Positions 1 through 9,636 of a stretch of 64,000 nucleotides of DNA are shown one piece after another. Position 1 is the first letter of the stretch, and each line of letters starts with the position of its first letter. A program made the translations under genes and the position numbers. The notes beneath the pieces are model-generated. The model saw only the letters and a program-made list of their open reading frames with translations. It was not told the DNA's origin and did no database searches. Origin of the DNA: Symbiodinium natans (Eukaryota > Sar > Dinophyceae > Suessiales > Symbiodiniaceae); the NCBI GenBank assembly GCA_905221605.1, contig CAJNDS010000391.1:743440-807439 (forward strand). Reading direction: 5' to 3'.

Positions 1-766
1 GGTCTCACGTGCAGCCAAGGAAGCAGCTGAAATCCAACACAAAGTGGGAGCCTTTCTGGAGCAGCATGGATGTCGGCTGGAGTGAACCTTTCAAACCCTA
101 AACCCTAGACCCTAAACCCTAAACCGGAGTGAACCTTTCAAACCCTAAACCCTATAACCTAAAACCTAAAACCTAAACCCTAAGTCAAGCAGAGCCCTCA
201 AGCTCGATTTTCCCCATCCTTCTGCACAATGTGGTCCACATATGCATTGGGCCACGGGGTGGCGTTGCGTGGCATCCCAGTACTGGCTTAGGGTTTAGGG
301 TTTAGGATTTAGGGTTTAGGGTTTAGGGTGTAGGGTCTAGACCTATAAAACCTCTCACCCGATTTCTTATAGTTCCGTTTACGTAGTCCTTTAGCACTTT
401 ACACTTAGTCAGAGATGATGGTGGAGCAGGGTGTGCATCAAGAACTCGGAAGCACTGTGAGGACGAATCCAAAAAGCACTGTAGCACTCGGAAGACCAAT
501 GGGAAGATCAATCCAACACCCACACGACGCAGTCGGTAAACAAGAGCAATGTTCACACAGCGTTCAGTCTTTGCTTTGGCCTCATTGTATACCCCTTGCA
601 AGACAGCACACTTAAGAGATCTGACCAGTAGCCGTTCCTTGCAGCCGATCAAGGGTGCATATTCGCGAGGGTTAGAATGCCTCTCAAAGTTCCCAAGGCT
701 TCAAATCCGAGAGGCCAAGCAGCTTCACACGCCCCAGCCCGCATGAAACACCTAAAACCCATCTCA

Positions 767-874
767 TCTATATCCCCCTTGGGAATTATTTTTAGTTTGT
801 TTATCTAAACCCCAAGAGGATGTTGAAAATATTGTTGTTTCTTATTAAGGTTCTAAGTGGAGTATAGTCTTGCC
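767..874 (+). mobile_element. Introner-like element, family G copy
   Basis: Shares its left end (CCTTGGGAAT), its middle (CCCAAGAGGAT) and its right end (GTTCTAAG.GGAGTATAG) with the intron at 4435-4537 and with 9960-10052. In the 4435 copy the right end is used as the 3' splice site. The ends are imperfect inverted repeats. I see no exon next to this copy, so it may be a free insertion. Confidence 0.6.
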
Positions 875-1065
875 AGAATGCCATCTCTTGCAGTCCACAG
901 TGGATACCTGGCCATGGGCCCCCCTTACGCGCCTGCCTGCACGGGGGCATGGGGCGGCTGCGGCATGACGGCCTAGGGTTTAGGGTTTAGGGTTTAGGAT
1001 TTAGGGTTTAGGGTTTAGGGTTTAGGGAGGCATATGGGGCCTGGGGCAAATGCATGGTAGTGCAA

Positions 1066-1172
1066 TTCAGATTTGGGGTTTCTGAAATTAGGGGTATCTT
1101 ATTGGGGATCCTTATTCTGAGGGAATCCTACTATTTTGGGGGGTCTGTGTTAGGGGTCCCCCTCCCATTTGG
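1066..1172 (+). mobile_element. Small inverted-repeat element, family E copy 1
   Basis: About 107 bp, alignable by eye with 1560-1677 and, reversed, with 8480-8602. Shared blocks are a GATTTGGGG start, TTAGGGGT, GATCCTTATTCTGAGGGAAT, GGGTCTGTGTT and a CCCATTTG end. The ends of the 1560 copy (GATTTGGGGGGTTTACGA and CGTAAACCCTCCATTTG) are inverted repeats, so this looks like a MITE. Confidence 0.55.
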
Positions 1173-1559
1173 CGCTCTCACCGAAGCTTGAGGTGGAACT
1201 TCCTATGCAAGAGCCTGAATTTTCGAAGCAGGGGCAGAAGGGTTTAGCAGGATTGCAAGGTTTTTCAGGCCATTCGACGGTAAACCTGCCAATGTTTGGT
1301 TTAGGGTGTAGGGCTTAGGGTGCTAAATTGCACCCCCAGCTCGTGTCATCAACCATTGGGGTTGCGAAGAATGCTTGAACATCGGTGCATCTTGAAAGAA
1401 CAGCCCACGCCGCTCCATGCCCACCCTGCAGCAACTGTCACGCACAAGAGCGTAGGGGAGTCCAATTGACCTGACGGCGTGTCGGAGAAAGACCCGGCTT
1501 TTGCAGAATATTTTGCAGGTTGACTCCCTAAACCCTAAACCCTAGCCCTAAACCCTGGT

Positions 1560-1677
1560 TGCGATTTGGGGGGTTTACGATGTTAGGGGTGTCTTCTTCG
1601 GATCCTTCTTATAAGGGAATCCTCTTTGCGGGGTCTATGTTTGGGTTCCCTTAATTTTCGTAAACCCTCCATTTGTT
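1560..1677 (+). mobile_element. Small inverted-repeat element, family E copy 2
   Basis: The best-preserved copy of the family, with about 17-bp imperfect terminal inverted repeats (GATTTGGGGGGTTTACG at the left, CGTAAACCCTCCATTTG at the right). No open frame. A telomeric patch abuts its left side. Confidence 0.6.
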
Positions 1678-2086
1678 GGCAGCCAGTAGCCTACATGAGA
1701 TCCGAGCAACATCATCCTGGAGTCCCGGGCTTGGGGTTGTTTTGGCAGCTTATGTGCTTTATAGTCCGAATTCACCCCAAAACCCGGTGATCCCTAATCC
1801 CTAAATCCCTAAACCCCTATAAATCCCAATCCCTAAATCCCTAAATCCCTAAACCCTATAAAATCCCACAGCAAAAGGTTTTAGGGTGATGTGGTTCAGC
1901 GCAGCAATCGGACGCTGCAGGGCCAGGTGTTGACGGAGGGTCTCTTAGAAAGTCAGTGGACTTTGTAGGGTACTTGGGAATCAAGTTCCCTATCATAGGC
2001 TGCTGAATGCCCTCAACTCCCAACACAAAAAGAGCGAACCAAAAAAACGAGGGCGTGCCAGTAGGCCATTTTTCCGTCTCCCAGCC

Positions 2087-5000
2087 ATGACGCGCTTTGG
2101 GTGCTGCCAACTTTGCCTCCTGAGTTGGCTTGGGGCACTCCCTTTATTGATGGCCCGCTGCCCGGAGACCTGCAGCGCGTCCGGCGGCGTGCCATTTCCC
2201 TGCAGACACTTCGTAGTAGAGTAGAGTAGGTCACCTTTTTTAACCTTTCTGGGTTGTAATCCCGATATGATCCCAAAGGTTAGCCTTCAGTTCCTCTGGG
2301 ATACCGGACCACTAAGGATATTACAAGGATGGGAATTGCACAGTGGACGTGGTCAGCAGTGCGAGGCGGACGACGGTCCAAGACATCAACATCGCAGTCA
2401 TCGGCCCCTACCACGGAAACATCGGGGACATGATGACCCGAGCCGAGCCGCTTTTAGCCCCTAGGTAGGCCCTTGGGACGTTTTTCAGTCTCCCTTATGG
2501 GGTTTAAGAGGATCATGTTCAAGATTTGTTTCAGGGGGTTTAGGGTTTAGGGTTTAGGGTTTAGGGTTTAGGGTTTAGGGTTTAGGGTTTAGGGTTTAGG
2601 GTTTAGTTTAAGGGCCATCCTAGGCCATGGCAGCTCAAGAGATCGAGGACAGCGACTTCCTCCCAGGTTACCTCGGTAGGGATAAGGGGGGGGACCCTGA
2701 AAAGGGAACCCTCCTTAACCCTCTTCTCTTAACAGGGACCTTATTCAGAGGGTCGATATCCCCAAGGGTCCCCCTAACCCTAAAGCCTAAACCCTAAACC
2801 CTAAACCCTAAACCCTGCTCCCCGAAGGTTACCGTGTCAACGTCCACCTCACCAACTCGGGCTGTGACGAGGCGCTGGGGACCATGGCAACCGTCGAAGC
2901 CTTCACTCGTGGACCTCAGAAGCATGCTACTGGGAGAGTGTTGAACTTCATGTTACATGTTTCTGAATACCTAAACTCAATAGAAGGAACAAAAATGATC
3001 ATTTCTAGATATAAGGAACAAAAATGTGTTCTTTTTTGAAAATAGTAAATAGCACCCCCCCAACAATGGTGCAGGCTATTCTTGGCGATGCATGCAGTCA
3101 AGCCTGTTCTGCTGTGAGCGACGCGGCGCGGCTCTTCAACGTACTCATGGTGTCTCCGGGGTGTGAAAGTCCCAGCCTCAGCGACCGGGCTCGATACCCA
3201 TATCTTACGCGGATGACGCCTTCAGACCACTTCAAGGTGAGGCCGGTCTATGAGATCATGAAGATCTTCGGCTTCCGGCGCATTGGGGTCATGAACGGCC
3301 CTGGCTACACAGCTGGCGCCAAGGCTGTTTTTCTCGAGCTCCTTGAGAGGGACATGGATGCGGGCGTCTATGACTGGGTGATCTTGCTCGACAGAACTGT
3401 GAGCAGTTTGGAAGCCGCAAGTAGCACAGCCGAGGAAGTCCTCGCGCGCGACTCGAAGATCAATCTCATGTTGCTGCCGGAGAACATCGGCATGTGGCTG
3501 ATGTGCCAGTTCTACTTGCGGAACATGCTCCCTCCGGACTATGTGTGGTTTGTGGCTGCTTTTGGGAACTGGGTGGATGGACTGCCAGCTTTGGTGGCAG
3601 GAACACCAGAATGTCCCTGCACTGCGGAGCAGCTCTCGAGGGTGTCTGGTGGCCTCATGGTCAGCGGCCGAACGCCCATGCGGAGAACGAATTTTGTGCA
3701 TGGTTTATCAGGCCGAAGGTTGGCAGACATCACTGATGAGTACAACCTTCGGTGTCAACAGTTTGCCAATGGTCAGGGTGCTTGTGATGATTTGTGGACA
3801 GGCTATTTTTACGATTCGCTGTGGCACTTGGCTGGCTTGCTGCACACCTACCTGGTCGAGCAGAACAATACCCTCGCATCGTTTGGGACGGTAGAATCCT
3901 TAGTAGCTGAGTGAGTACACTTTACACTTTTTGGGATACGATAATCCCCTACAGAACTGACAGGTTCCACTTGTTTAGGGCTTATGAACTCAGCAACTAA
4001 GTAACCCGAAACCCCAAACCCTAAACCCCAAACCCTAAACCCTAAACCCTAAACTACCCAAAACCCAAGGAATCTCAGAAGGCCTTGTTCAACTTGTCCG
4101 TGCACATGGACTACATGGGCTTGACAGGTCGTGTTCGCCAGTTCAACAGCATCGAGCCGACCACGATCCCACCCTCTCATGGTGACCTAGGGGTACTTGG
4201 AAATACTTTTTAGATTTCTGGGTACGAGAATTCCTAAGAAACAGCAAGGAAATACTTTTTTCAATTTTTGGGTACGAGAATTCCTAAGAAATAGCAAAAG
4301 TTGGAATTTTGCCAGGGTTCCAAGTTCCGCATAGGTGACCGTGATGGTGCACAGCTTGTCCGTCAGTTCCAGGGTGAGCTCGGGAACGAGTTTGTCGAGT
4401 TGGGCCTGCGGACAAGCGATGGCATTGCATGGTTGACACTATATCAACCTTGGGAATCATTCTTTAATTCTTGTTCCTATAAAACCCAAGAGGATATGAA
4501 CAATAGTATTTTTACGCAGGTTCTAAGGGGAGTATAGGACAGACCTGATATGGAGCCCCAGTGACAGCAGCAAGAGGGTGCCGTGCGGCACAGGGCAGTG
4601 CAACTTGACCACAGCATGGATACCCTCGGACCGTATACGCACATGCTCTCCAGGAACCGTTTTCTCGATTCAGCTGGGCTGCGTTGCTTGCGAACCGGGC
4701 CGTTTCGCTGTAGCAGGCATGCCGGAGTGCCAACCGTGCGTTTCAGGCACCTACGCCAATGAGAGCAGCATGGCAAGCTGCCGCCCTTGCAGTGCCGGAA
4801 GCTACAGCAATGTTCTCGGCGCAGACAGCTGCGAGTTGTGTACCCCAGGGTTCTATGCGAACCAGAGCTTCTCCACAGCTTGCGAAACGTGCCCGATGGG
4901 TCGGTATGGGCCACAGACAGGCCTGGCAGAGTGCGAGGAATGTCCAGCAGGGCGGACCACTGCCGCGTTCTCTGCTGCCATCACTCAGGATGCATGCCAA

Positions 5001-8000
5001 TGCCAGGGGCACTTGTACCAGGGACAGTGCATCGTGTGTGCCTTCAGCACTCGCTTTGAATCAGGTCAGTGCGTCGGCTGTGGAGAGGGCTTGATATGCA
5101 ACGGCAGTCGCAGTGCAGACATCGTCGGTGGATATTTCACTGAGTCCCATGCCCCCTTCAGTGTATACAAGTGCCTTCCCCGTGAGTTCTGTCCAGGTGG
5201 CTTGCCTGGTACTTGTGCCAATGAACTCATAGGAGTACCGTGCACTCACTGTCCGGATGGTAAAACCTGGGACAACAACGCCTGCCAGGAGTGCACGGCC
5301 TTCAGCCTGGCAGGATGGTTTTGCGCCACCCTGTTTGGCATAGGATTGGTTCCGGCGCTCTACTACATGATGAACATGAGGCAAACAGCCAAAGCCACCA
5401 CGATGCTAGCAACCTCCTGCGCGCTGGCCATGACCATCAGCATGGTGCAAAATCTTGGCATCATCGGCTACATTTCCTTTTCCTGGCCGTCGGAGCTGCA
5501 GTGGGTGTTCGATCATATGAGCATCTTCACGCTCGACTTAGAGGCCATTGGCTTTGACTGTGTCTCGAGCTCACCGGTGTTCAGCTACATGATCACCTCC
5601 GCCGTGCTGCCTTGCTCTCTGCTCTGGCTCCTCATCTGCTCTTTCCTGAGCCGGTTGCTGCCCATGCGGTGGCGATTCGAGAGCAGCAAGCTCGTCTCTA
5701 CCATGGCCCAGTTCATTCAGGTCTCCTTCACCATCTACAGCAAGGTGGCGCTGTCTCCCATGATGTGCTACACGCACCCGAACGGCCGAAGCAGCATGCT
5801 TGAGCACAACGGCATCTTCTGCTTTGAGAGTGAGGAGCACACACCTATGTTTCTTGTTGGGCTATTCCTGCTCGGCGGCATGATTCTTCGGGGTACTTGG
5901 AAACAATTTTTAGTTTTTTTGGTACTATATAGTTCCTAAGAAATAGCAAAAATTATCATTTTGCTGGGGTTCCGAGTTCAGTATAGGATTTGCTTCTACA
6001 CCTTGGCCATTTGGGCGACCATCGTGGCGCCCAGAAAAGGCGCCTCGGGCAATGCCTGGTTTTTGGCCGCCACGCATTTCTTGCTCTTCCGCTTCCGCAT
6101 GGACGTCTGGTGGTTCGGAACCTTTATGCTGCCTCGTGGCCTCCTCTTGTCGCTGGCCATCGTAGCTGCGGGCAGTGACAATCCCTATGTGCAGATGCTC
6201 CTCATAGTGTCCCAGGGACCCTCTTTACTTACAGTTTTATGGGTTCTACCTACTAATTAAGGGTAGTTACGACTAAATTGTAGGTAAATAGAGTCCCCCT
6301 AAACCCTAAACCCTAAACCCAGGTCCGTCCTGCTGGGGTACATGGTGGTGCAGCTCATTTGCTGGCCCTGGAAACTCCCCGGTCTCAATGCTTTCGACGC
6401 CATGATCAGCATCTTGGTCTCCCAGTGGTACCCTTTTTTTCACTTGTTTTTGATGGTTCTGGGGTTCCCTTATTAAACCCTAAACCCTAAACCCTAAACC
6501 CTAAACCCTAAACCCTAAACCCTAAACCCTAAACCCTAAACCCTAAACCCTAAACCCTAAACCCTAAACCCTAAACCCTAAAACCTACACCCTAAACCCT
6601 AAACCCTAAACCCTAAACCCTAAACCCTAAACCCTAAACCCTAAACCCTAAACCCTAAACCCTAAACCCTAAACCCTAAACCCAAGCCATCCCAGAAGAG
6701 GGTGGCCCTTACTACGATATGGTTCCTGGGCTGCCAAGGCATCGCGCTGATCCTGATGATGGCCATCCTGGCAGCCTTCGGCCCGGCTGTGAGCGATGAC
6801 GTTCAGCGGAGGCTCCCTAAACCCTAAACCCTAAACCCTAAACCCTAAACCCTAAACCCTAAACCCTAAACCCTAAACCCTAAACCCTAAACCCTAAACC
6901 CTAAACCCTAAACCCTAAACCCTAAACCCTAAACCCTTTAACCCCTAACCCTTTAACCCTTAACGCTTAACGCTTAACCCTTAACCCTTAACCCTTTAAC
7001 CCTTAACCCTTAACGCTTAACCCTTAACCCTTAACCCTTAACCCTTAACCCTTAACCCTTAACCCTTAACCCTTAACCCTTAACCCTTAACCCTTAACCC
7101 TTAACCCTTAACCCTAACCCTTTACCCTGAACCCTGAACCCTGAACCCTAGACCCTCAACCCTAAACCCTTAACCCTGAACCCTTGTAAACCCTAAACCA
7201 GCAGAGGCTGACGAATGCGGTTATCGGGATCATCTTCTTCCTCAACGACACATGGACATTTAACACATTTCCTTATTTGGGTTGAGAAGGGACCCTATAT
7301 ATATATATATATTTATTTATTTATTTATAGATTTTCAGAGGGTTTCAAGGCCAACCCAGTTCTCGTCCCCTTACAGGAGCTCTTTTCTCTTGCCGTACAC
7401 TTTGCTAAAGGTTGAAAAAACCTTCAACCCTAAACCCTAAACCCTAATTCGGTTGTAGTTTGGAGTTCCTTAAGGCCATGGTGTTCGGAATGCTTTGTGT
7501 CACCGCCTCTATGCTGTTTCGTCAGAGCACGATGGGTGACTCGAAGGAGGGCATGCTACTGGCTCTAGGAAAGATTCCGCAACCAGACATGCTGAGCCAG
7601 AAGTTCACCATTCTTTACTCCAAGATCCAGGAGCTGGGCGAAGAGAACTTTGCCAAGGTGCTCGAAAATTTGTCCATCTACGACTTGCGCATGCTGGCAC
7701 AGGTCATGACAGCCGTAGCATCCGAGGTGGGCGAGGCAAGGTTGATTCTGACGAGGCGTTCGCAGCTGATGTCTATGTCTCTAGGTAGGCCCTTTTGGGA
7801 CATTTTGAGTTTCCCTTCTTGGGTTTCAGAGGATTATATTCAGGAATATTACCCTAAACCCTAAAACCTAATTTCAGGGCTTTCAGGGCCATCCTAGGTC
7901 AACCTCGTCATACTCGAAGAAGCCGGAGGGCTCGGAGAGAGCGGCTGCGAGAACGGAGGCAGAACCTAGGTGGGACTTTACTACAACTTTATCACTTTAT

Positions 8001-8289
8001 AAGTTTAGGGTTCCTCGAATTTTACTACAACTTTTATCACTTTGTAAGTTTAGGGTTCCTCGAATTTTACTACAACTTTATCACTTTATAAGTTTAGGGT
8101 TCCTCGAATTTCATATTTCAGGGAGCTAAAAGTTAAAGTTTTATTGGGGGGGGTTAAAGAGCAACCAAGGAACTCCAACGGGAGAAGCCAGCCAAGAAGG
8201 CAAAAGAGAGCGAAGGGCAGAGGCCAGGACGGCAACGCCCGGACGCTGCTGCCCAAAAGGCCCAAAAGAATGTGTCTGAATGGCTGTAA
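2087..8289 (+). CDS. Multi-exon receptor-like membrane protein: ligand-binding fold, ephrin-type Cys-rich repeats, about ten membrane segments
   Basis: Fifteen exons keep one frame (3,738 nt, 1,245 residues): 2087-2212, 2328-2456, 2624-2666, 2828-2925, 3075-3893, 4070-4181, 4335-4434, 4538-5881, 5987-6208, 6323-6416, 6687-6811, 7207-7246, 7475-7776, 7898-7961, 8170-8289. The start was chosen because the ATG opens a clear signal peptide (LCLLSWLGALPLLMA). Residues about 55-470 read as a periplasmic-binding/ANF-receptor-like domain (NIAVIGPYHGN near the start, FRRIGVMNGPGYTAGAK further on). Residues about 490-728 are Cys-rich GCC2/GCC3 ephrin-receptor-like repeats (C..CP.G.Y pattern). Then come about ten hydrophobic segments to about residue 1110 and a charged C-terminal tail ending in a short helix-like stretch. 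It probably sits in the plasma membrane and senses a ligand; the ligand is unknown. It is not a standard 7-TM class C receptor, having too many membrane segments. Least certain joins: exons 5/6 (GA donor at 3894 or GT at 3903) and 12/13. Confidence 0.82.
2457..2623 (+). mobile_element. Intron 2 = introner family A carrying a TTTAGGG array
   Basis: Starts GCCCCTAGGTAGGCCC and ends GGGCCATCCTAG, with the terminal blocks CTAGGTAGGCCC and GGGCCATCCTAG forming imperfect inverted repeats. Same ends as the introns at 7777-7897 and 61672-61776. Only a GC donor keeps the reading frame here. About ten TTTAGGG units (2535-2605) lie inside the element near its right end. Confidence 0.75.
3894..4069 (+). 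mobile_element. Intron 5 = family K element plus CCCTAAA tail
   Basis: The block GTAGCTGAGTGAGTACACTT at 3903 recurs at 15055 and, one base different, at 22906; the right end ACTCAGCAACTAAGTA is roughly its inverse. Diverged telomeric units follow and run up to the acceptor CCAAG. The flanking exon sequences share GAATC, which suggests a target duplication and a GA donor at 3894. A GT donor at 3903 would also keep frame and add three residues. Confidence 0.6.
4182..4334 (+). mobile_element. Intron 6 = introner family H with an internal duplication
   Basis: GT-AG intron inside a duplicated GGTGACC target (4181-4187 and 4334-4341 area). The left end GGGGTACTTGGAAA is the inverse of the right end TTCCAAGTTCCGC. 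A segment of about 55 bp (GGAAATACTTTTT ... GAATTCCTAAGAAA.AGCAA) is present twice in tandem, so this copy has an internal duplication compared with 5882-5986. Confidence 0.8.
4435..4537 (+). mobile_element. Intron 7 = introner family G, GA-AG
   Basis: 103 nt. The frame is kept only with a GA donor (TT|GACACTATAT) and the acceptor GTATAG|GACA; GACA is present on both sides as a short target duplication. The body matches 767-874 and 9960-10052. Confidence 0.75.
5882..5986 (+). mobile_element. Intron 8 = introner family H, GA-AG
   Basis: 105 nt, starts GATTCTTCGGGGTACTTGG and ends GTTCCGAGTTCAGTATAG before GATTTGC. GATT is duplicated. Joining the exons restores an unbroken hydrophobic helix (GGMICFYTLAIW), which supports the GA donor. 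Confidence 0.78.
6417..6686 (+). mobile_element. Intron 10 = family F element with a long CCCTAAA array to the acceptor
   Basis: The first 60 nt match family F (CCAGTGGTACC, CACTTGTTTTTGATGGTT, GTTCCCTTATTAAA), also seen at 53279-53335 and 27731-27776. From 6474 to the acceptor AAG at 6686 the intron is almost pure CCCTAAA (about 30 units). TCCCAG occurs in both flanks. Confidence 0.75.
6812..7206 (+). repeat. Intron 11: CCCTAAA array changing into CCCTTAA variants
   Basis: Almost the whole 395-nt intron is heptamer repeat. About 16 CCCTAAA units (6815-6938) pass into CCCTTAA and CGCTTAA units (6940-7110) and then into mixed CCCTGAA/CCCTAGA units. The frame needs a GC donor (AG|GCTCCC) and the acceptor CAGAG|GCTGACG. 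Confidence 0.8.
7777..7897 (+). mobile_element. Intron 13 = introner family A, GT-AG
   Basis: 121 nt, starts GTCTCTAGGTAGGCCC and ends GGGCCATCCTAG. Two telomeric units are embedded at 7851-7866. The exon frame is preserved across the join. Confidence 0.8.
7962..8169 (+). repeat. Intron 14 with three tandem copies of a ~51-bp unit
   Basis: The unit TTTACTACAACTTTATCAC ... TTTAGGGTTCCTCGAA is repeated three times at 7977-8110 with few changes. A GA donor (GCA|GAACCT) and the acceptor AAG|GAACTCC join a charged helix to the last exon; GAAC is duplicated. A GT donor at 7970 with another acceptor leads to a different, Arg-rich frame that looks less natural. Confidence 0.65.
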
Positions 8290-9370
8290 GCCTCGTCAAA
8301 TTCAGTTGGAGGTTTCCGAACAGTGGGGGAATTGCCTTTGTTAGCAAAGATCGTGTTTCGGGGTACATTCGGGGGGGCCCTAATTTTGGAAACTGCCCAT
8401 TTTGTGCCCGAACGATGTGTTTGGCCGCCTCAGGCTGGATTTAATGGCTTTAGATCAAAGTTTTCGGTATTTCTGTTCATCATCAAATGGGAGTTTACGA
8501 AACTCAGGGACCCTAATATAGATCTTCAAATAGTAGGATTCCCGTATAATGAGAACCCCAATAAGGTACCCCTCATGTCGGAAACCCCCAAATTGGGAGT
8601 TGCTGTTTCTTTTTTGGTCCGAGCTTACGGACTGATGATGTGTGATCTTATCCGGGACGTTTGCCCTGCAGCGGGGCCCAGGTGCAGCACGTTCGTGTAC
8701 CTCACTTCCAACCACAACATCCGTATGGTTTTGTTTCTCCGCAATCCCTTCGTAGTTGTCATGATTGGTGGCCAATTTTTGGTGCCACTTCAACGCATTC
8801 TGGAACTCAAGTTTCCAATGCCATGACGCGGCGTCGGGTTTGATGCACGGCCCACGCAGACGCCCCAGTCAGTGCATATGGGACATTGACGTTCGCGCGC
8901 CGTGCAGTTTTTTCGTCCTTTTGCAGGCGGTTGCTAGGCGGCAAGCAAGTGAGCGTACCGGACCTCGAAGGTTTGAGGGGCACCTGGCTAGGCCAAGCTG
9001 CCTGTATATGCATCGATTGTGCTTTCCGCAAGCATCAGACCAGACAGCGGCTAGACCCAGACACGCTGATTTTCCGGGTATAGTTTTAGATTCCGCGAAA
9101 GTGTACGCCTGAGACACATGAGTGCGGGCATAACACACGAGAGCTCCTGGCCAGAATCTTCCCTGCAAAGCAGGGAAGAGCCACTGAGGCGTCAGCTGGT
9201 TGGGATTCCCCAATACCCAAGTAGTTCAGGATGTCAAGAACAAGGATCATATCCTGCTGGGGCCTACACCCCTAAACCTGGCTACTTCGAGCCCTAGGGC
9301 CACATCTTCCTTGTAGCCAGGCAAAACACGTCGGCTGGGAGCATCGTGATGCCATATGCCGATGCTTTTT
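8290..9370. other. Intergenic region, no recognised gene
   Basis: Follows the stop codon of the receptor-like gene. It contains an inverted copy of the family E element (8480-8602). The frame at 8323-8826 is open but runs through that element and matches nothing I know. A stretch at 8920-9080 has balanced codon content but no domain. Telomeric units are nearly absent here. Confidence 0.45.
8480..8602 (-). mobile_element. Small inverted-repeat element, family E copy 3 (reversed)
   Basis: The reverse complement aligns with 1066-1172 and 1560-1677. Read forward, it starts with GGGAGTTTACGAAACTC, contains TAGTAGGATTCCCGTATAATG and ends with GGAAACCCCCAAATTGGG. Confidence 0.55.
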
Positions 9371-9636
9371 AACATGTATGTATAGAAGGCCGCCGACGCC
9401 GAGAGCCAGCGGTGACAGCGACGGAGGTAGCAAAGCAGCAACAAAAGCTTGCGCAAATTCGGGTGCTTACCAATCCCTAAACCCTAAACCCTGAACCCAA
9501 AAACTAAACCTCTTCGCTGCAGTCCATGAGAGGCAGCTAGGCGGGTGGCCAGGATCGATTGTTCTGCTTGTCGGTTTGGCTGTCGTGCTTCTGTTTGTCA
9601 GACGTGAGGGAGCGTCGCAAAACTCTAAGCCAAAAT
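9371..9636 (+). CDS. Possible last exons of a tail-anchored membrane protein
   Basis: A stretch at about 9382-9459 (Ser/Gly/Ala-rich) can be joined through a GT-AG intron holding diverged CCCTAAA units (9460-9510) to 9511-9636. The second part encodes a single strong membrane helix (SIVLLVGLAVVLLFV) followed by basic residues and a TGA stop. That layout fits a C-terminal membrane anchor. No upstream exons are recognised and the protein family is unknown. The membrane helix is the only solid evidence. Confidence 0.35.

Larger units (their letters stand above)
1..2086. other. Upstream non-coding region with telomeric arrays and small inverted-repeat elements
   Basis: No gene is recognised here. 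The stretch holds CCCTAAA arrays at about 95-182, TTTAGGG arrays at 287-330 and 974-1026, a CCCTAAA-type patch at 1526-1555 and a CCCTAAAT variant at 1790-1855. It also holds two direct copies of a small inverted-repeat element (1066-1172 and 1560-1677) and one copy of another (767-874). Short open stretches at 2-78 and 1150-1310 have plausible codon content but no recognisable domain and are not called. The region ends at the signal-peptide ATG of the next gene. Confidence 0.6.
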
